DNA from: CBDUQP01 sp965369385
GTDB taxonomy: Bacteria; Planctomycetota; Phycisphaerae; SM23-33
Length of the DNA: 50,019 nt
Direction of reading: 5' to 3'
NCBI GenBank assembly: GCA_965369385.1
Contig: CBDUQP010000007.1
Span: 1-50,019 of the forward strand
In this document: positions 8,233-16,957 of the stretch, piece after piece
Layout of the letters: each line of letters begins with the position of its first letter
How positions within the stretch are numbered: position 1 is the stretch's first letter
Notes under the pieces: model-generated
What the model was told of the DNA's origin: nothing
What the model saw: only the letters and a program-made list of their open reading frames with translations
Databases searched by the model: none
Position numbers and translations under genes: made by a program

Positions 8233-8814
8233 ATGCGAATTCAGGCAGGATTATACAAGGGACGAAAATTATTATCCCCTCCCGGCACAGCCGAAACCCG
8301 ACCCATGACCGGAAGCGTGAAAAAATCGCTTTTTGGCATGCTCCAACCGTGGATGGATGGTGCGGTGGTGTTGGATCTTTACTCTGGCACGGGCACGATG
8401 GGGTTGGAGGCGTTGTCACGCGGGGCCGCGCGATGCTGCTTTGCCGACAAGGACCGCAGCGTTATTGAGCGTCTCAATCGCAATATCAATGATTTTGGTG
8501 TCGATGAGCAGTGCACGGTGTGGGCGGGCGATATTGTCGCACGCCTGGCGGCGTGGACTGGCGTCCTTGACCAGAAGGTGGACGTGGCATTCGTGGATCC
8601 GCCATATGCCCACGCTCGGACATGGGATTGGGACGAAGTGGCTGCGAAGATATTCGTGCCCCTGGCTGGTTGTCTGGCATCCGATGGCAGGGTGGTGTTG
8701 CGAACGCCGGAAAAGGTGAACGTGCCCGAGCAGCTTGGCGGTTTGACGGTGGTGCGGGCGAAAGACTACGGGCAAATGGTGGTGAATGTTTACGGATTTA
8801 AAGAGGAAGAATAA
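8233..8814 (+). CDS. rsmD: 16S rRNA (guanine-966 N2)-methyltransferase RsmD
   Basis: A 193-residue class I methyltransferase that modifies G966 of 16S rRNA in the 30S subunit. The start MRIQAGLYKGRKL is the family N-terminus, so the 31-codon upstream extension is dropped. Motifs are TRPMTGSVKKSLF (22-34), the SAM-binding DLYSGTGTMGLEAL (48-61), and the catalytic DPPY (122-125). The length is typical. The stop codon TAA is followed directly by the GTG start of the next gene, so translation is probably coupled to the DUF58/BatA pair. That is an unusual partner set for rsmD, which often neighbours coaD. Confidence 0.93.
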   Translation: MRIQAGLYKGRKLLSPPGTAETRPMTGSVKKSLFGMLQPWMDGAVVLDLYSGTGTMGLEALSRGAARCCFADKDRSVIERLNRNINDFGVDEQCTVWAGDIVARLAAWTGVLDQKVDVAFVDPPYAHARTWDWDEVAAKIFVPLAGCLASDGRVVLRTPEKVNVPEQLGGLTVVRAKDYGQMVVNVYGFKEEE

Positions 8815-9720
8815 GTGGCGGATTCGCCATATCTCTATTTCGAGCCTGAGCACATAACGCAGCTGACGAACCTGAACCTTCAGGCGCGTCAGGCGGTGGA
8901 GGGGTTTATTTCCGGTTTGCACAGGAGTCCGCATCACGGGTTCTCGGTGGAATTCAGCGAGCATCGTGAATATTCTCCCGGCGACGATCTGCGCCATCTG
9001 GATTGGGTGGCGTGGGCCCGCAGTGATCGTTACTACATCAAGCAGTACGAACAGGAAACCAATCTTCGTGCACATATCCTGCTCGATGTAAGCCGCTCCA
9101 TGGATTACACATCCACCGCCGCCGGAACCAAGTTTACCTACGGATGTTTTCTCGCCGCCTGCCTGAGCTACTTGATGTGCCGCCAGCAGGATGTGGTGGG
9201 AATGCTGGCATTTGATGAGCAGGTGAGGTTCCACATTCCGCCCGGGTCAACGCCGAATCATCTGGATAGGATATTCACTTCGCTGGAAACGCTGCGGCCG
9301 GGCAAGCGAACCGCAGTCGCGCAGACTTTTCACGATCTTGCCAACCGCATAGCCAAGCGCGGACTGATTATCGTTATTTCGGACCTGTACGATGACCAAT
9401 CCGAGATAATTCGGGCCTTGCAGCACTTCGTCTACAAGAAGCATCAGATAATAGTGTTTCATGTGATGGACCCGGCTGAGCTGGAATTTCCGTTCGAAGA
9501 CATGGTTTCGTTCGTCGACATGGAAACGTCGGAGAAGTTGCAGGTAGATCCGAAATACGTCAAGCAGACATATCTCGATGAGATTGGGTCATTTGTCGAT
9601 CGCTACCGCAAGGAATGTGCCGACCGCGGGATTGAGTATGTGCTCTGCCCCACGGATACTTCCTACTATCGCATGTTGTTGAATTATCTCACGAGCCGAA
9701 AGAAGCTGCGCAAACGATGA
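8815..9720 (+). CDS. DUF58 domain protein (von Willebrand-like)
   Basis: A 301-residue DUF58 protein starting at GTG, with GAGGAAG a few bases upstream inside the rsmD 3' end. The DUF58 signature is HGFSVEFSEHREYSPGDDLRHLDW (about 41-64) followed by KQYEQETN. A metal-site-like D91-V-S93-R-S95 lies within a von Willebrand-type fold. Proteins of this family are usually encoded with a MoxR AAA+ ATPase and BatA/BatD, and are thought to take part in envelope or cofactor assembly. Here the BatA-like gene overlaps by 4 bases, but no MoxR gene is in the window. The function is inferred from the family only. Confidence 0.93.
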   Translation: MADSPYLYFEPEHITQLTNLNLQARQAVEGFISGLHRSPHHGFSVEFSEHREYSPGDDLRHLDWVAWARSDRYYIKQYEQETNLRAHILLDVSRSMDYTSTAAGTKFTYGCFLAACLSYLMCRQQDVVGMLAFDEQVRFHIPPGSTPNHLDRIFTSLETLRPGKRTAVAQTFHDLANRIAKRGLIIVISDLYDDQSEIIRALQHFVYKKHQIIVFHVMDPAELEFPFEDMVSFVDMETSEKLQVDPKYVKQTYLDEIGSFVDRYRKECADRGIEYVLCPTDTSYYRMLLNYLTSRKKLRKR

Positions 9721-11915
9721 TAGCATTTGCATTCCTCACTCCCTGGTTGTTGGTTGGGCTGGCGGCAGCGGGCATACCGTTTGTCCTGCATCTGCTGTCG
9801 AGCGCCCGGGCGAAAGAGGTGCATTTCCCCACGCTGCGTTTTCTACAAATCAGCATGGAGAAAACATCCCGCCGCAGGAAATTCCAGCATTGGTTGCTGC
9901 TGTTGTTGCGCTCGGCTCTGATGATGTTACTGGCAATTGCGGTTGCACAACCGGTGACCAATGCTCTTGGTGATTGGCTTGGCGGCCGAAATGGCGCTAT
10001 GGTGATTGTTCTGGATAACAGCCTTTCCATGCAGACGGCAGCAGCCGACAGCACGCGGCTTGCCAGGGCGAAAACCCAGGCGCTGGCGATGCTTTCGGGA
10101 GCTGATGCGCCGGGTCGTGTGGCGGTGATAGCGGCCGGCGGCGGTTATCGTGACACGATGCTGACGTCAGATATAGATGCGGCTCGCAAGGCGATAGAGA
10201 GCATCGAACCGGCGGGCACGAAGGCGAATATGTCCAAAGCCATTGCCGATGCGGTGGGGATGTTGGGAATTGAAGATGCGGGAAGGCAACAGTCGGTGTT
10301 CATCCTCACAGACCTGCAGCAGGCCATGGTAGACGATCTGGCGGCCGCTCGGGAGTTGGCTGATTTGGGCACCACGAGTTTGCTGATAGTCGACACGTCA
10401 GTAGGCAAGGTCGAAAACGTGGGGATTGTGAATATTGACGTAGTCGGGCGTCGCGTTGCGGGGGCCAGGCTCGAAGTAATCGCAACGCTCACGAATTCGT
10501 CACCGGTTGATCGGAAGGTGATGGTCGGATTGCGAATCGGCGGGAAGGACGTCGGTGAAATGCGACAGGTGCAACTGCCCAAAGCAGACAATGGCAGCAG
10601 TAGCGTGAAAGTTTCCATGTACGCTCCGGCCGGCCCGCGAGCGGGAATGCTGGCCGGCGAGGTGTATCTTGCGGGCAGTGACGATCTGGATGCCGATAAC
10701 GTGCGGCCGTTTTGCGTTGAACTGGCAGGTCGCGTTCGCGTTTTGCTGGTCAGGCATAAGGAAACCCGGCGAGATTCAAGGACGATGGATCCGTCCACAT
10801 TGCTGGAAATAGCGCTGGATCCGTGGCAGGGTCGCACGGCTACTGCCTGGTCGATCAAGCCTCGCATCATCAGCCCGGCTGAATTCAAACCGTCCGATCT
10901 TGCGGAAGTGGACGCGCTCCTTGTGAGTAACGTTCCGACGTTCACCCCGGCGCAGGCGGAAGCAATCACGCGGTTCGCCAACGGCGGGGGAACGGTGATG
11001 GTGTTTTTGGGCAGCAGTGTGGACCCGTCCGACTACAACAAGTTACTGTCCGGGGTTCTGCCGGGAAGAATAGGACTCGCTATCGGGCAGACAGGTCCGG
11101 ATGCCCGGGCAATTGGCCTGTCGCAGGTGGCGCAGTCTCACCCGTACTTTGCCGGTCTGTACAAGGATCGCCAGAGCTATCTCACGCCGATGGTGCAGCG
11201 ATATTTCCGCTTGGAACGCACAGACGCCGGATCGACGGTGCTGATGCGGCTGGTCGGCGGTGATCCGTTGGTTATATCGCGAAAGATTGGTCATGGACGG
11301 GTGACGCTTTGTGCGACGGCGGCATCTGGAAGCTGGTCGAACTTCCTTGGGTCAGGCGCGAACGTGATGGTGTCGATGGTGCTGAGGGCGTGTTTTCTTT
11401 CGCTTCCCGGTTCGACGGCGGCCGAGAGTTCCCCGTGCGGCAAGGCGGTTGATATCGCGGTGGCTAACTGGACCAAGAGCGGTGGCAAGGTGGAAGTTTC
11501 GCTACGACAGGCGGGCAAGGAAGCCAGGACATGGCAGCTTGCGCCTGGCGCAGGCGGGCGGGCGAGCTTTGGCGACACTCTTGCCGCTGGGGTATATTCG
11601 TGGCGAATTGCGGGTTCATCGGGCGAGCTGGGCGGTCTGTTTGCGGTGAGTTCAGATGGTGGGGAAAGTGATCTTTCCGCGTACGATCCGCCCAAGGCTG
11701 CTGAGTTATTACACGGAGGCGGGGCCAAACAGGTATACGTGGGTGATTCGGTGACGGATGTGATAGCCAAGGCCGCAAGTGCGGCTGAGCCGCGGAATTG
11801 GTGGGATGTTGCGATTGTGATGGCGGTGTTGCTGCTGGTGTTAGAGGCGGCGGCGGGCAACCTGAAGCGCAATCAGACAACACTTACGACGGGCCCGCAG
11901 AACCGTGCGGCGTAG
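9717..11915 (+). CDS. BatA-type membrane protein with von Willebrand domain
   Basis: A 732-residue protein. The N-terminus (1-80) is the aerotolerance-regulator BatA domain, with two membrane helices (about 5-27 and 57-77) flanking LHLLSSARAKEVHFPTLRFL. A von Willebrand A domain follows, with the MIDAS residues D100-N-S102-L-S104. The long middle is periplasmic, with beta-rich and glutamine-amidotransferase-like fold segments (DALLVSNVPTFTPAQAEAI). A last helix (about 697-713) re-enters the membrane. The ATG overlaps the stop of the DUF58 gene (ATGA). Together they look like the core of a MoxR-BatA system lacking its ATPase locally. The substrate is unknown. Confidence 0.9.
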   Translation: MIAFAFLTPWLLVGLAAAGIPFVLHLLSSARAKEVHFPTLRFLQISMEKTSRRRKFQHWLLLLLRSALMMLLAIAVAQPVTNALGDWLGGRNGAMVIVLDNSLSMQTAAADSTRLARAKTQALAMLSGADAPGRVAVIAAGGGYRDTMLTSDIDAARKAIESIEPAGTKANMSKAIADAVGMLGIEDAGRQQSVFILTDLQQAMVDDLAAARELADLGTTSLLIVDTSVGKVENVGIVNIDVVGRRVAGARLEVIATLTNSSPVDRKVMVGLRIGGKDVGEMRQVQLPKADNGSSSVKVSMYAPAGPRAGMLAGEVYLAGSDDLDADNVRPFCVELAGRVRVLLVRHKETRRDSRTMDPSTLLEIALDPWQGRTATAWSIKPRIISPAEFKPSDLAEVDALLVSNVPTFTPAQAEAITRFANGGGTVMVFLGSSVDPSDYNKLLSGVLPGRIGLAIGQTGPDARAIGLSQVAQSHPYFAGLYKDRQSYLTPMVQRYFRLERTDAGSTVLMRLVGGDPLVISRKIGHGRVTLCATAASGSWSNFLGSGANVMVSMVLRACFLSLPGSTAAESSPCGKAVDIAVANWTKSGGKVEVSLRQAGKEARTWQLAPGAGGRASFGDTLAAGVYSWRIAGSSGELGGLFAVSSDGGESDLSAYDPPKAAELLHGGGAKQVYVGDSVTDVIAKAASAAEPRNWWDVAIVMAVLLLVLEAAAGNLKRNQTTLTTGPQNRAA

Positions 11916-11952
11916 GGTGTCGCGTGGGGGGATAGATAGGTAGAATGATTAC

Positions 11953-13185
11953 ATGGCAAATGCCGCAGCAGAAGAAGTAGCGTTGAAAGTCGTCATGCGT
12001 CTGCGCGACGCGGGGCATCAGGCTCTGTTCGCAGGTGGGTGTGTGCGCGATATGCTCTTGGGGTGCGCGAGCGCGGATTATGACGTCGCCACCAGTGCTA
12101 CGCCTCGCCAGGTGAAGCGGCTCTTTCCGCATGTGCTGCTCATTGGCGAGAAATTTGGCGTTGCGATGGTAATCGAAGAACGCAAGCAGGTAGAGGTAGC
12201 CACTTTTCGCAGTGACCTGGGCTATAGCGATGGCAGACGTCCCGATGGTGTGGAGTTCTCCAGTCCCGCCGAAGATGCACATAGGCGTGATTTCACGATC
12301 AACGGTATGTTCTATGATCCGATCAGTTGTGAAGTGATCGACTATGTCGGCGGCAGGGAAGATATCGAGCGTCGGGTGATACGCACTATCGGGGAAGCAG
12401 ACGAGCGGTTCTCTGAAGATTACCTGCGGATGATTCGCGCGGTACGTTTTGCGATTCGCCTCGATTTCAGCATGACCGAAGACGTTGTGGAAGGCATTAG
12501 GCGTAATGCCGACAGGATTGTTGATATCAGTGGCGAGCGAATATGCGATGAGATCAGCAAGATGCTCGGTGCGGATTCGTCGCAGGAAGCAATGCAAATG
12601 CTTGCGGATCTGAAACTGGCGGGGCACATATTACCGGAATTATTCAAGCATGACGGGCAGTGGGCGGCAGCGATGGCGAGATTGGCGACGGTGGCGGGCA
12701 GGCAGGATGTGCTGCTGTCGCTGGCGGCGATGTTTGTTGGGGCAGGCAGCAGGGCGGTTGGCAAGATTGTGCGCAGGTGGGGGGCGTCCAATGAGATCAA
12801 GCGATCATTGTGTTGGATGAGCGATCACCTGCACGACTGGCAGACGGCGACAGATATGGCGATGTGTGATTTCAAGCGATTGCTGGCGTGTGAGGATTTT
12901 GATCGGCTTGGCATTCTATGGCGATACGAGGAAACCTTGGCCGCCGGTTCATCTGTGAAGTCGGATGCAATTTTGCAACGAGCGGCTGGGATTGCGGCTG
13001 ATCAGATATCGCCGCCTCCGTTTATAGATGGCGAAGAGCTGAAAGTGATGGGGCTGAAAGAGGGGCGCGAGCTGGGCGTGATTCTTCGCTGCGTTTATGA
13101 TTCCCAGTTGAACGAAGAGATCACAAGCAAAGAGCAGGCCGGCGAGCTGGCACGGAAACTGATGGACGAAGCCAAGAAATCGTAA
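11953..13185 (+). CDS. CCA tRNA nucleotidyltransferase / poly(A) polymerase family
   Basis: A 410-residue class II nucleotidyltransferase of the Pol-beta superfamily, which adds CCA or A residues to RNA 3' ends. The head domain has FAGGCVRDMLLG (27-37) and the metal-binding ADYDVATSATP with D42 and D44, then RRDFTINGMFYDP and ERFSEDYLRMIRAVRFAIRLDF, the family's nucleotide and neck motifs. The C-terminal half is helical and lacks an HD phosphohydrolase motif. The tRNA-Arg in this window has no encoded CCA, which fits a need for this activity. CCA-adding versus poly(A) specificity cannot be told by eye. It follows the BatA gene by 37 bp. Confidence 0.9.
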   Translation: MANAAAEEVALKVVMRLRDAGHQALFAGGCVRDMLLGCASADYDVATSATPRQVKRLFPHVLLIGEKFGVAMVIEERKQVEVATFRSDLGYSDGRRPDGVEFSSPAEDAHRRDFTINGMFYDPISCEVIDYVGGREDIERRVIRTIGEADERFSEDYLRMIRAVRFAIRLDFSMTEDVVEGIRRNADRIVDISGERICDEISKMLGADSSQEAMQMLADLKLAGHILPELFKHDGQWAAAMARLATVAGRQDVLLSLAAMFVGAGSRAVGKIVRRWGASNEIKRSLCWMSDHLHDWQTATDMAMCDFKRLLACEDFDRLGILWRYEETLAAGSSVKSDAILQRAAGIAADQISPPPFIDGEELKVMGLKEGRELGVILRCVYDSQLNEEITSKEQAGELARKLMDEAKKS

Positions 13186-13206
13186 GTTGGCGAATAGATT
13201 TAACAG

Positions 13207-13244
13207 AAAAAGCCCGGAAGCGGAATGCTCCAGGGCTTTTTTTT
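13207..13244. terminator. Bidirectional intrinsic terminator
   Basis: A stem AAAAGCCC...GGGCTTTT with an inner AGC/GCT pair and a GGAAT loop, followed by eight T on the plus strand and preceded by five A (T on the minus strand). It lies between the converging CCA-enzyme gene and fabF and fits termination of both. Confidence 0.85.
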
Positions 13245-13263
13245 GTAACTGGTATTGTGCGGG

Positions 13264-14511
13264 TCAGATCTTGCGAATGACGAGGCAAGCATTATGTCCG
13301 CCGAAGCCGAAGCTGTTGGACATGACGGTTTCGATTTTCTTTTCCCGTGGGGTATTTGCACAGTAGTCCAAATCGCAGGCGTCATCGGGATTGTCGAGAT
13401 TGATCGTCGCGGGGACAACTTCGTTCTGGATAGCCTTGGCAGAGACGATCAGTTCCACCCCGCCTGAGGCGCCCAGCATGTGCCCGGTCGAACTCTTTGT
13501 CGACGAGACAACCAAACCGTTCTTGGCATAATCACCGAATACCTTCTTGATGGCGCCGGTTTCGGCAATGTCTCCAAGTTGGGTACTCGTTCCGTGGGTA
13601 TTGATATAGTCAATATCCTTGGGGTTGAGTTTCGCATCCTTGAGGGCCATTTGCATTGCGCGGCTTGCACCTTTGCCTTCGGGGCATGGTGCGGTGATGT
13701 GGTGAGCATCGGCGCTGGCACCGTATCCGATGAGTTCGGCGTAGATGTTTGCTCCGCGAGCTTTGGCGTGTTCGTACTCTTCGAGAACCAGAATACCCGC
13801 ACCCTCAGAAAGCAGGAAGCCGTCGCGATCCTTATCGAACGGTCGACTTGCGTGGGTGGGGTCGTCATTTCGGGTAGAAAGCCCCTTGAGCGCACAGAAG
13901 CTGGCGAGTCCTATTCGCGTCAGGGCAGCTTCGCTTCCGCCGGTGACGGCGATATCGGCTTCGTCTCGCATCATCACCTTGTAGGCTTCACCTATGGCAT
14001 TTGTTGCCGACGCACAGGCTGTGACCACACAGAAGTTTGGTCCGCCAAGTCCGTGTATCAGCGAGATCCATCCACTGGCGGCGTTTGCCATGAGCTTTGG
14101 AACGGTGAAGGGGCTTATGCGCATTGGGCCCTTTTCGAGCATGCGCGTATGCTGATCTTCTAGTTCCTGAAGGCCACCTATACCGCTTCCAACGATAACG
14201 GCGCAACGGTCGCGGTCAGTCTTGTCGAAATCCAATCCGCTGTCGGCGACAGCTTCGATCGAAGCCTGGACAGCGAACTGTGAGAACCGGTCCATATGCT
14301 TTGACTGGCGGAAGTCGACGAGATCGGAGGTGACGCCATTGAAGTCTTTGACTTCACCACCGATTTTCGAGGTATACGGTTCTGGATCAAAACGTTCGAT
14401 TACCGCAATGCCGCTCTTGCATTCAAGCAAATCGGACCAAAATTGATCCACGCTGTGCGCAAGAGGATTAACGGTTCCCAAACCAGTGATGACGATACGG
14501 CGATCAGCCAT
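13264..14511 (-). CDS. fabF: 3-oxoacyl-ACP synthase II FabF
   Basis: A 415-residue condensing enzyme that elongates acyl-ACP with malonyl-ACP in the cytosol. The catalytic triad is C166 (VVTACASATNAIG), H306 (NTHGTSTQLGD) and H344 (KSSTGHMLGASGG), with K339. The N-terminus MADRRIVITGLGTVNPLA is canonical and the length is typical for FabF. It is the last gene of the rpmF-plsX-fab cluster, 239 bp after acpP. That gap is filled by a repeat element, so fabF may have its own promoter or be read through. An intrinsic terminator follows the stop codon. Confidence 0.97.
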   Translation of the reverse strand: MADRRIVITGLGTVNPLAHSVDQFWSDLLECKSGIAVIERFDPEPYTSKIGGEVKDFNGVTSDLVDFRQSKHMDRFSQFAVQASIEAVADSGLDFDKTDRDRCAVIVGSGIGGLQELEDQHTRMLEKGPMRISPFTVPKLMANAASGWISLIHGLGGPNFCVVTACASATNAIGEAYKVMMRDEADIAVTGGSEAALTRIGLASFCALKGLSTRNDDPTHASRPFDKDRDGFLLSEGAGILVLEEYEHAKARGANIYAELIGYGASADAHHITAPCPEGKGASRAMQMALKDAKLNPKDIDYINTHGTSTQLGDIAETGAIKKVFGDYAKNGLVVSSTKSSTGHMLGASGGVELIVSAKAIQNEVVPATINLDNPDDACDLDYCANTPREKKIETVMSNSFGFGGHNACLVIRKI

Positions 14512-14750
14512 GCGTCAAGGCTCCTGACACTAGTTGTTGTAATGGCGAAATTGACGGGTTCAAAGACTTGCTAGTACTTTGTAACGGCGAATTTGTCGGG
14601 CTACTGGATTTTTAAGTCCTTATCCGGTCCCGATGTACATCGGGATTGCGGCCGGGGTGCCACCTGACATTATTCCTGTTACATACTTGCTAGTCTTTGC
14701 CTGGCAGCGACAACCAGAAAACTACCCAGCATTTTGCTACTACAAGAGCA
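14512..14750 (-). repeat. GGCGAA/palindrome repeat between acpP and fabF
   Basis: On the plus strand, CTAGTTGTTGTAATGGCGAA (14530 on) is a partial tandem copy of CTAGTACTTTGTAACGGCGA (14571 on). The second is followed by TTTGTCGGGCTACTGGATT, TTAAGTCCTTATCCGG, an 18-bp perfect palindrome TCCCGATGTACATCGGGA (14628-14645), then GCGGCCGGGGTGCCACCTGACA and TTATTCCTGTTACA. The same chain occurs at 25983-26190. In the transcript of the fab operon it would form a hairpin between acpP and fabF. Confidence 0.7.
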
Positions 14751-14993
14751 CTAGGCCTTGTTCATGTTCTCGGAGATATAGTCAATCGCTTGACCAACGG
14801 TCTGAATCTTTTCAGCTTCTTCGTCGGGAATGCTGAGTTCGAATTCGTCTTCAAACTCCATTACCAGCTCGACGGTGTCGAGGCTGTCTGCATTCAGGTC
14901 GTTTACGAAAGAAGTCTCGCGTGTGATTTCGCTCTTGTCCACGCCCATCTGCTCAGCAACAATGTCGATAACCTTGGCTTCAATATCTGCCAT
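14751..14993 (-). CDS. acpP: Acyl carrier protein
   Basis: An 80-residue acidic four-helix carrier that holds acyl chains on phosphopantetheine during fatty-acid synthesis. The attachment serine is S37 in NADSLDTVELVMEFE, the canonical DSLD motif. AGGGAG lies 9 nt before the ATG. It sits between fabG and fabF as in many bacteria. Confidence 0.98.
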   Translation of the reverse strand: MADIEAKVIDIVAEQMGVDKSEITRETSFVNDLNADSLDTVELVMEFEDEFELSIPDEEAEKIQTVGQAIDYISENMNKA

Positions 14994-15127
14994 TTTTTCG
15001 TCTCCCTAATGGGTACTTACCGGGGCATCAGCCCCAAGATTGATAATTAACTATCACGATTTTGCCGCGGTACTATAGCTTGGCTAAACTGGCCATGCAA
15101 GCTAAATACTGTCCGCGACGCTTAAGG

Positions 15128-15868
15128 TCAAGTATGCATTCCGCCATCTACACTAAGTGTTTGGCCGGTAATGTATCCGGACTTGTCCGATGCGAGAAAC
15201 GCTACAGCCCTTGCGATATCACCGGGTTGGCCGAACTTCTTCATCGGAATCTGGTCCAAAGCCATGTCCTTGGCCTGCTGCGGAAGAACATCAGTCATTT
15301 CCGTCTGGATGAATCCGGGAGCCACTGCATTGCAGCGAACCTGCTTGCTTGCAAGCTCTTTGGCGGTAGTTTTGGTCAGTCCCAGCAAGCCAGCCTTGCT
15401 GGCAGCATAGTTAGCCTGCCCACGATTACCTTCCAGGCCTGAATAACTTGCCATGTTGATGATCGATCCGCTCTTCTGGCGAATCATATATCTGGAGACC
15501 GCACGAGTGCCGATGAATGCACTCTTGAGGTTTACCTTCAGTACCAGGTCCCAATCATCATCGCTCATACGCATCAGCAGGCCATCACGGGTGATACCGG
15601 CATTGTTCACCAGGACGTCCAGGCGGCCGCATGTTTCGGCGATGTCGTCTACCAGGGCGGTAAAACCTTCGCTGTCTGTTACGTCCATAGTGCGGGTGAT
15701 GAGCTTATCGCCCGGGTTGCCAAGTGCTTCGGAAAGTTCGCCCAGCAGGTCCTCGCGAAGGTCAACGGCTACTACCGTCATGCCCTCAGCCAGGAGTTCT
15801 CTGGCGATTTCGCGTCCGATGCCTCTGGCGGCACCTGTTATTATCGCAATCTTGTCACTGTCAGCCAT
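15128..15868 (-). CDS. fabG: 3-oxoacyl-ACP reductase FabG
   Basis: A 246-residue short-chain dehydrogenase that reduces 3-oxoacyl-ACP with NADPH. The Rossmann motif is TGAARGIGRE (11-20), with NNAG at 88-91. The catalytic residues are N113, S141, Y154 and K158 (YAASKAG). GITRDGLLMRMSDDDWD and the C-terminal SGYITGQTLSVDGGMHT are FabG hallmarks. AGAGGA is placed before the ATG. It lies in the fab cluster between fabD and acpP. Confidence 0.97.
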   Translation of the reverse strand: MADSDKIAIITGAARGIGREIARELLAEGMTVVAVDLREDLLGELSEALGNPGDKLITRTMDVTDSEGFTALVDDIAETCGRLDVLVNNAGITRDGLLMRMSDDDWDLVLKVNLKSAFIGTRAVSRYMIRQKSGSIINMASYSGLEGNRGQANYAASKAGLLGLTKTTAKELASKQVRCNAVAPGFIQTEMTDVLPQQAKDMALDQIPMKKFGQPGDIARAVAFLASDKSGYITGQTLSVDGGMHT

Positions 15869-15982
15869 TTACGAGTTCCTCTGGTTTTCTGCCCGTTAAA
15901 GCGACAGAACGCTGTTTTTTCTAATCTTTGCCCCAAAACCCCCCCAAATACGGTGTGGGAAGAGGCTTTGCTTTGTATGTAA

Positions 15983-16921
15983 CTATCCTTCTTGTGCCAG
16001 CTTGTCAATAACCGAACTGGCATTGACGCTGGTGAAATCGCTGCGTCTCTGTATTCGCCGCATAAGTCCAGCAAGCACTCTGCCCGGACCGATCTCGAAG
16101 AATCTTTCCACATTGTCCGCGATCAGATACTCCATGCAATGCTGCCATCTGACTGGCGAAACCAACTGGGCGAGCAGTTTCTGCTTGATCTCGTCGCTGC
16201 TGGTGTGTGGCTTGGCGTCCACGTTGGACAGTACGGGCACTTTGGGTGTCTCAAAGGTAACATCTTCAAGTGCTTGCGCTAATTCATCAGCAGCGGGCGC
16301 CATGAACTGGCTGTGGAATGCACCAGCTACATTGAGCATCTTGGCCGCTGATGCGCCGAAATCCTGTGCCTTCTCGCCGGCCCGCTCGCAGGCTCCGATA
16401 GCGCCTGACAGCACGATCTGTCCTGGGCAGTTAAAATTAGCCGGAGTAAGGATTTCGCCTTCGCTTACTGCTTCGCACAGCGCGGTGGCCTGGGTCTCAT
16501 CCATGCCTATCACGCAGATCATGGACGACGGCGCAGCTTCTGCGGCGGCTTGCATTGCTTTGCCGCGACGTGTGACTAGCCTGACGCCGGTTTCAAGGTC
16601 CATCGCACCTGCAGTGTAGAGGGCGGTGTATTCGCCCAGGCTGAGTCCTGCGGTGCATTCTGCGACGGGCATTTTGTCGCCCAAAACTTCTTGCATCACA
16701 GCCATCATAGCCGCTGAGACGGTGAAGATGGCCGGCTGGGCTATATCTGTGCGTGAGAGTTCCTCTTCAGGCCCTTCGAAGCAGAGCTTCTTCAGCGGCA
16801 ACCCAGAGACTTCCTCGGCGATATCGAATATTTTCCTGGCGGACTCGTGAGCGTCGTAGACATCCTTGCCCATCGAGACCACCTGAGCTCCCTGTCCGGG
16901 AAAAAGCAGTGCTGTGGTCAT
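15983..16921 (-). CDS. fabD: Malonyl-CoA:ACP transacylase FabD
   Basis: A 312-residue acyltransferase that loads malonyl onto ACP. LLFPGQGAQ (5-13), nucleophile S94, R119 and H203 (AGAFHSQFM) are all in place. The nucleophile elbow reads GLSLGEY where most FabD have GHSLGEY, so the residue next to the serine is Leu rather than His. The rest is standard, so activity is expected. It follows fabH by 36 bp. Confidence 0.96.
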   Translation of the reverse strand: MTTALLFPGQGAQVVSMGKDVYDAHESARKIFDIAEEVSGLPLKKLCFEGPEEELSRTDIAQPAIFTVSAAMMAVMQEVLGDKMPVAECTAGLSLGEYTALYTAGAMDLETGVRLVTRRGKAMQAAAEAAPSSMICVIGMDETQATALCEAVSEGEILTPANFNCPGQIVLSGAIGACERAGEKAQDFGASAAKMLNVAGAFHSQFMAPAADELAQALEDVTFETPKVPVLSNVDAKPHTSSDEIKQKLLAQLVSPVRWQHCMEYLIADNVERFFEIGPGRVLAGLMRRIQRRSDFTSVNASSVIDKLAQEG

Positions 16922-16957
16922 GTCAGTAGTCCAGAGTGTAATCTAAAGGTGCGTCAA

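Noticed and set aside
8416..9234. 272-codon minus-strand frame
   Set aside because: It overlaps rsmD and the DUF58 gene, both firmly identified.
11884..12627. 247-codon minus-strand frame
   Set aside because: It lies antisense to the CCA/poly(A) polymerase-family gene with intact catalytic motifs.
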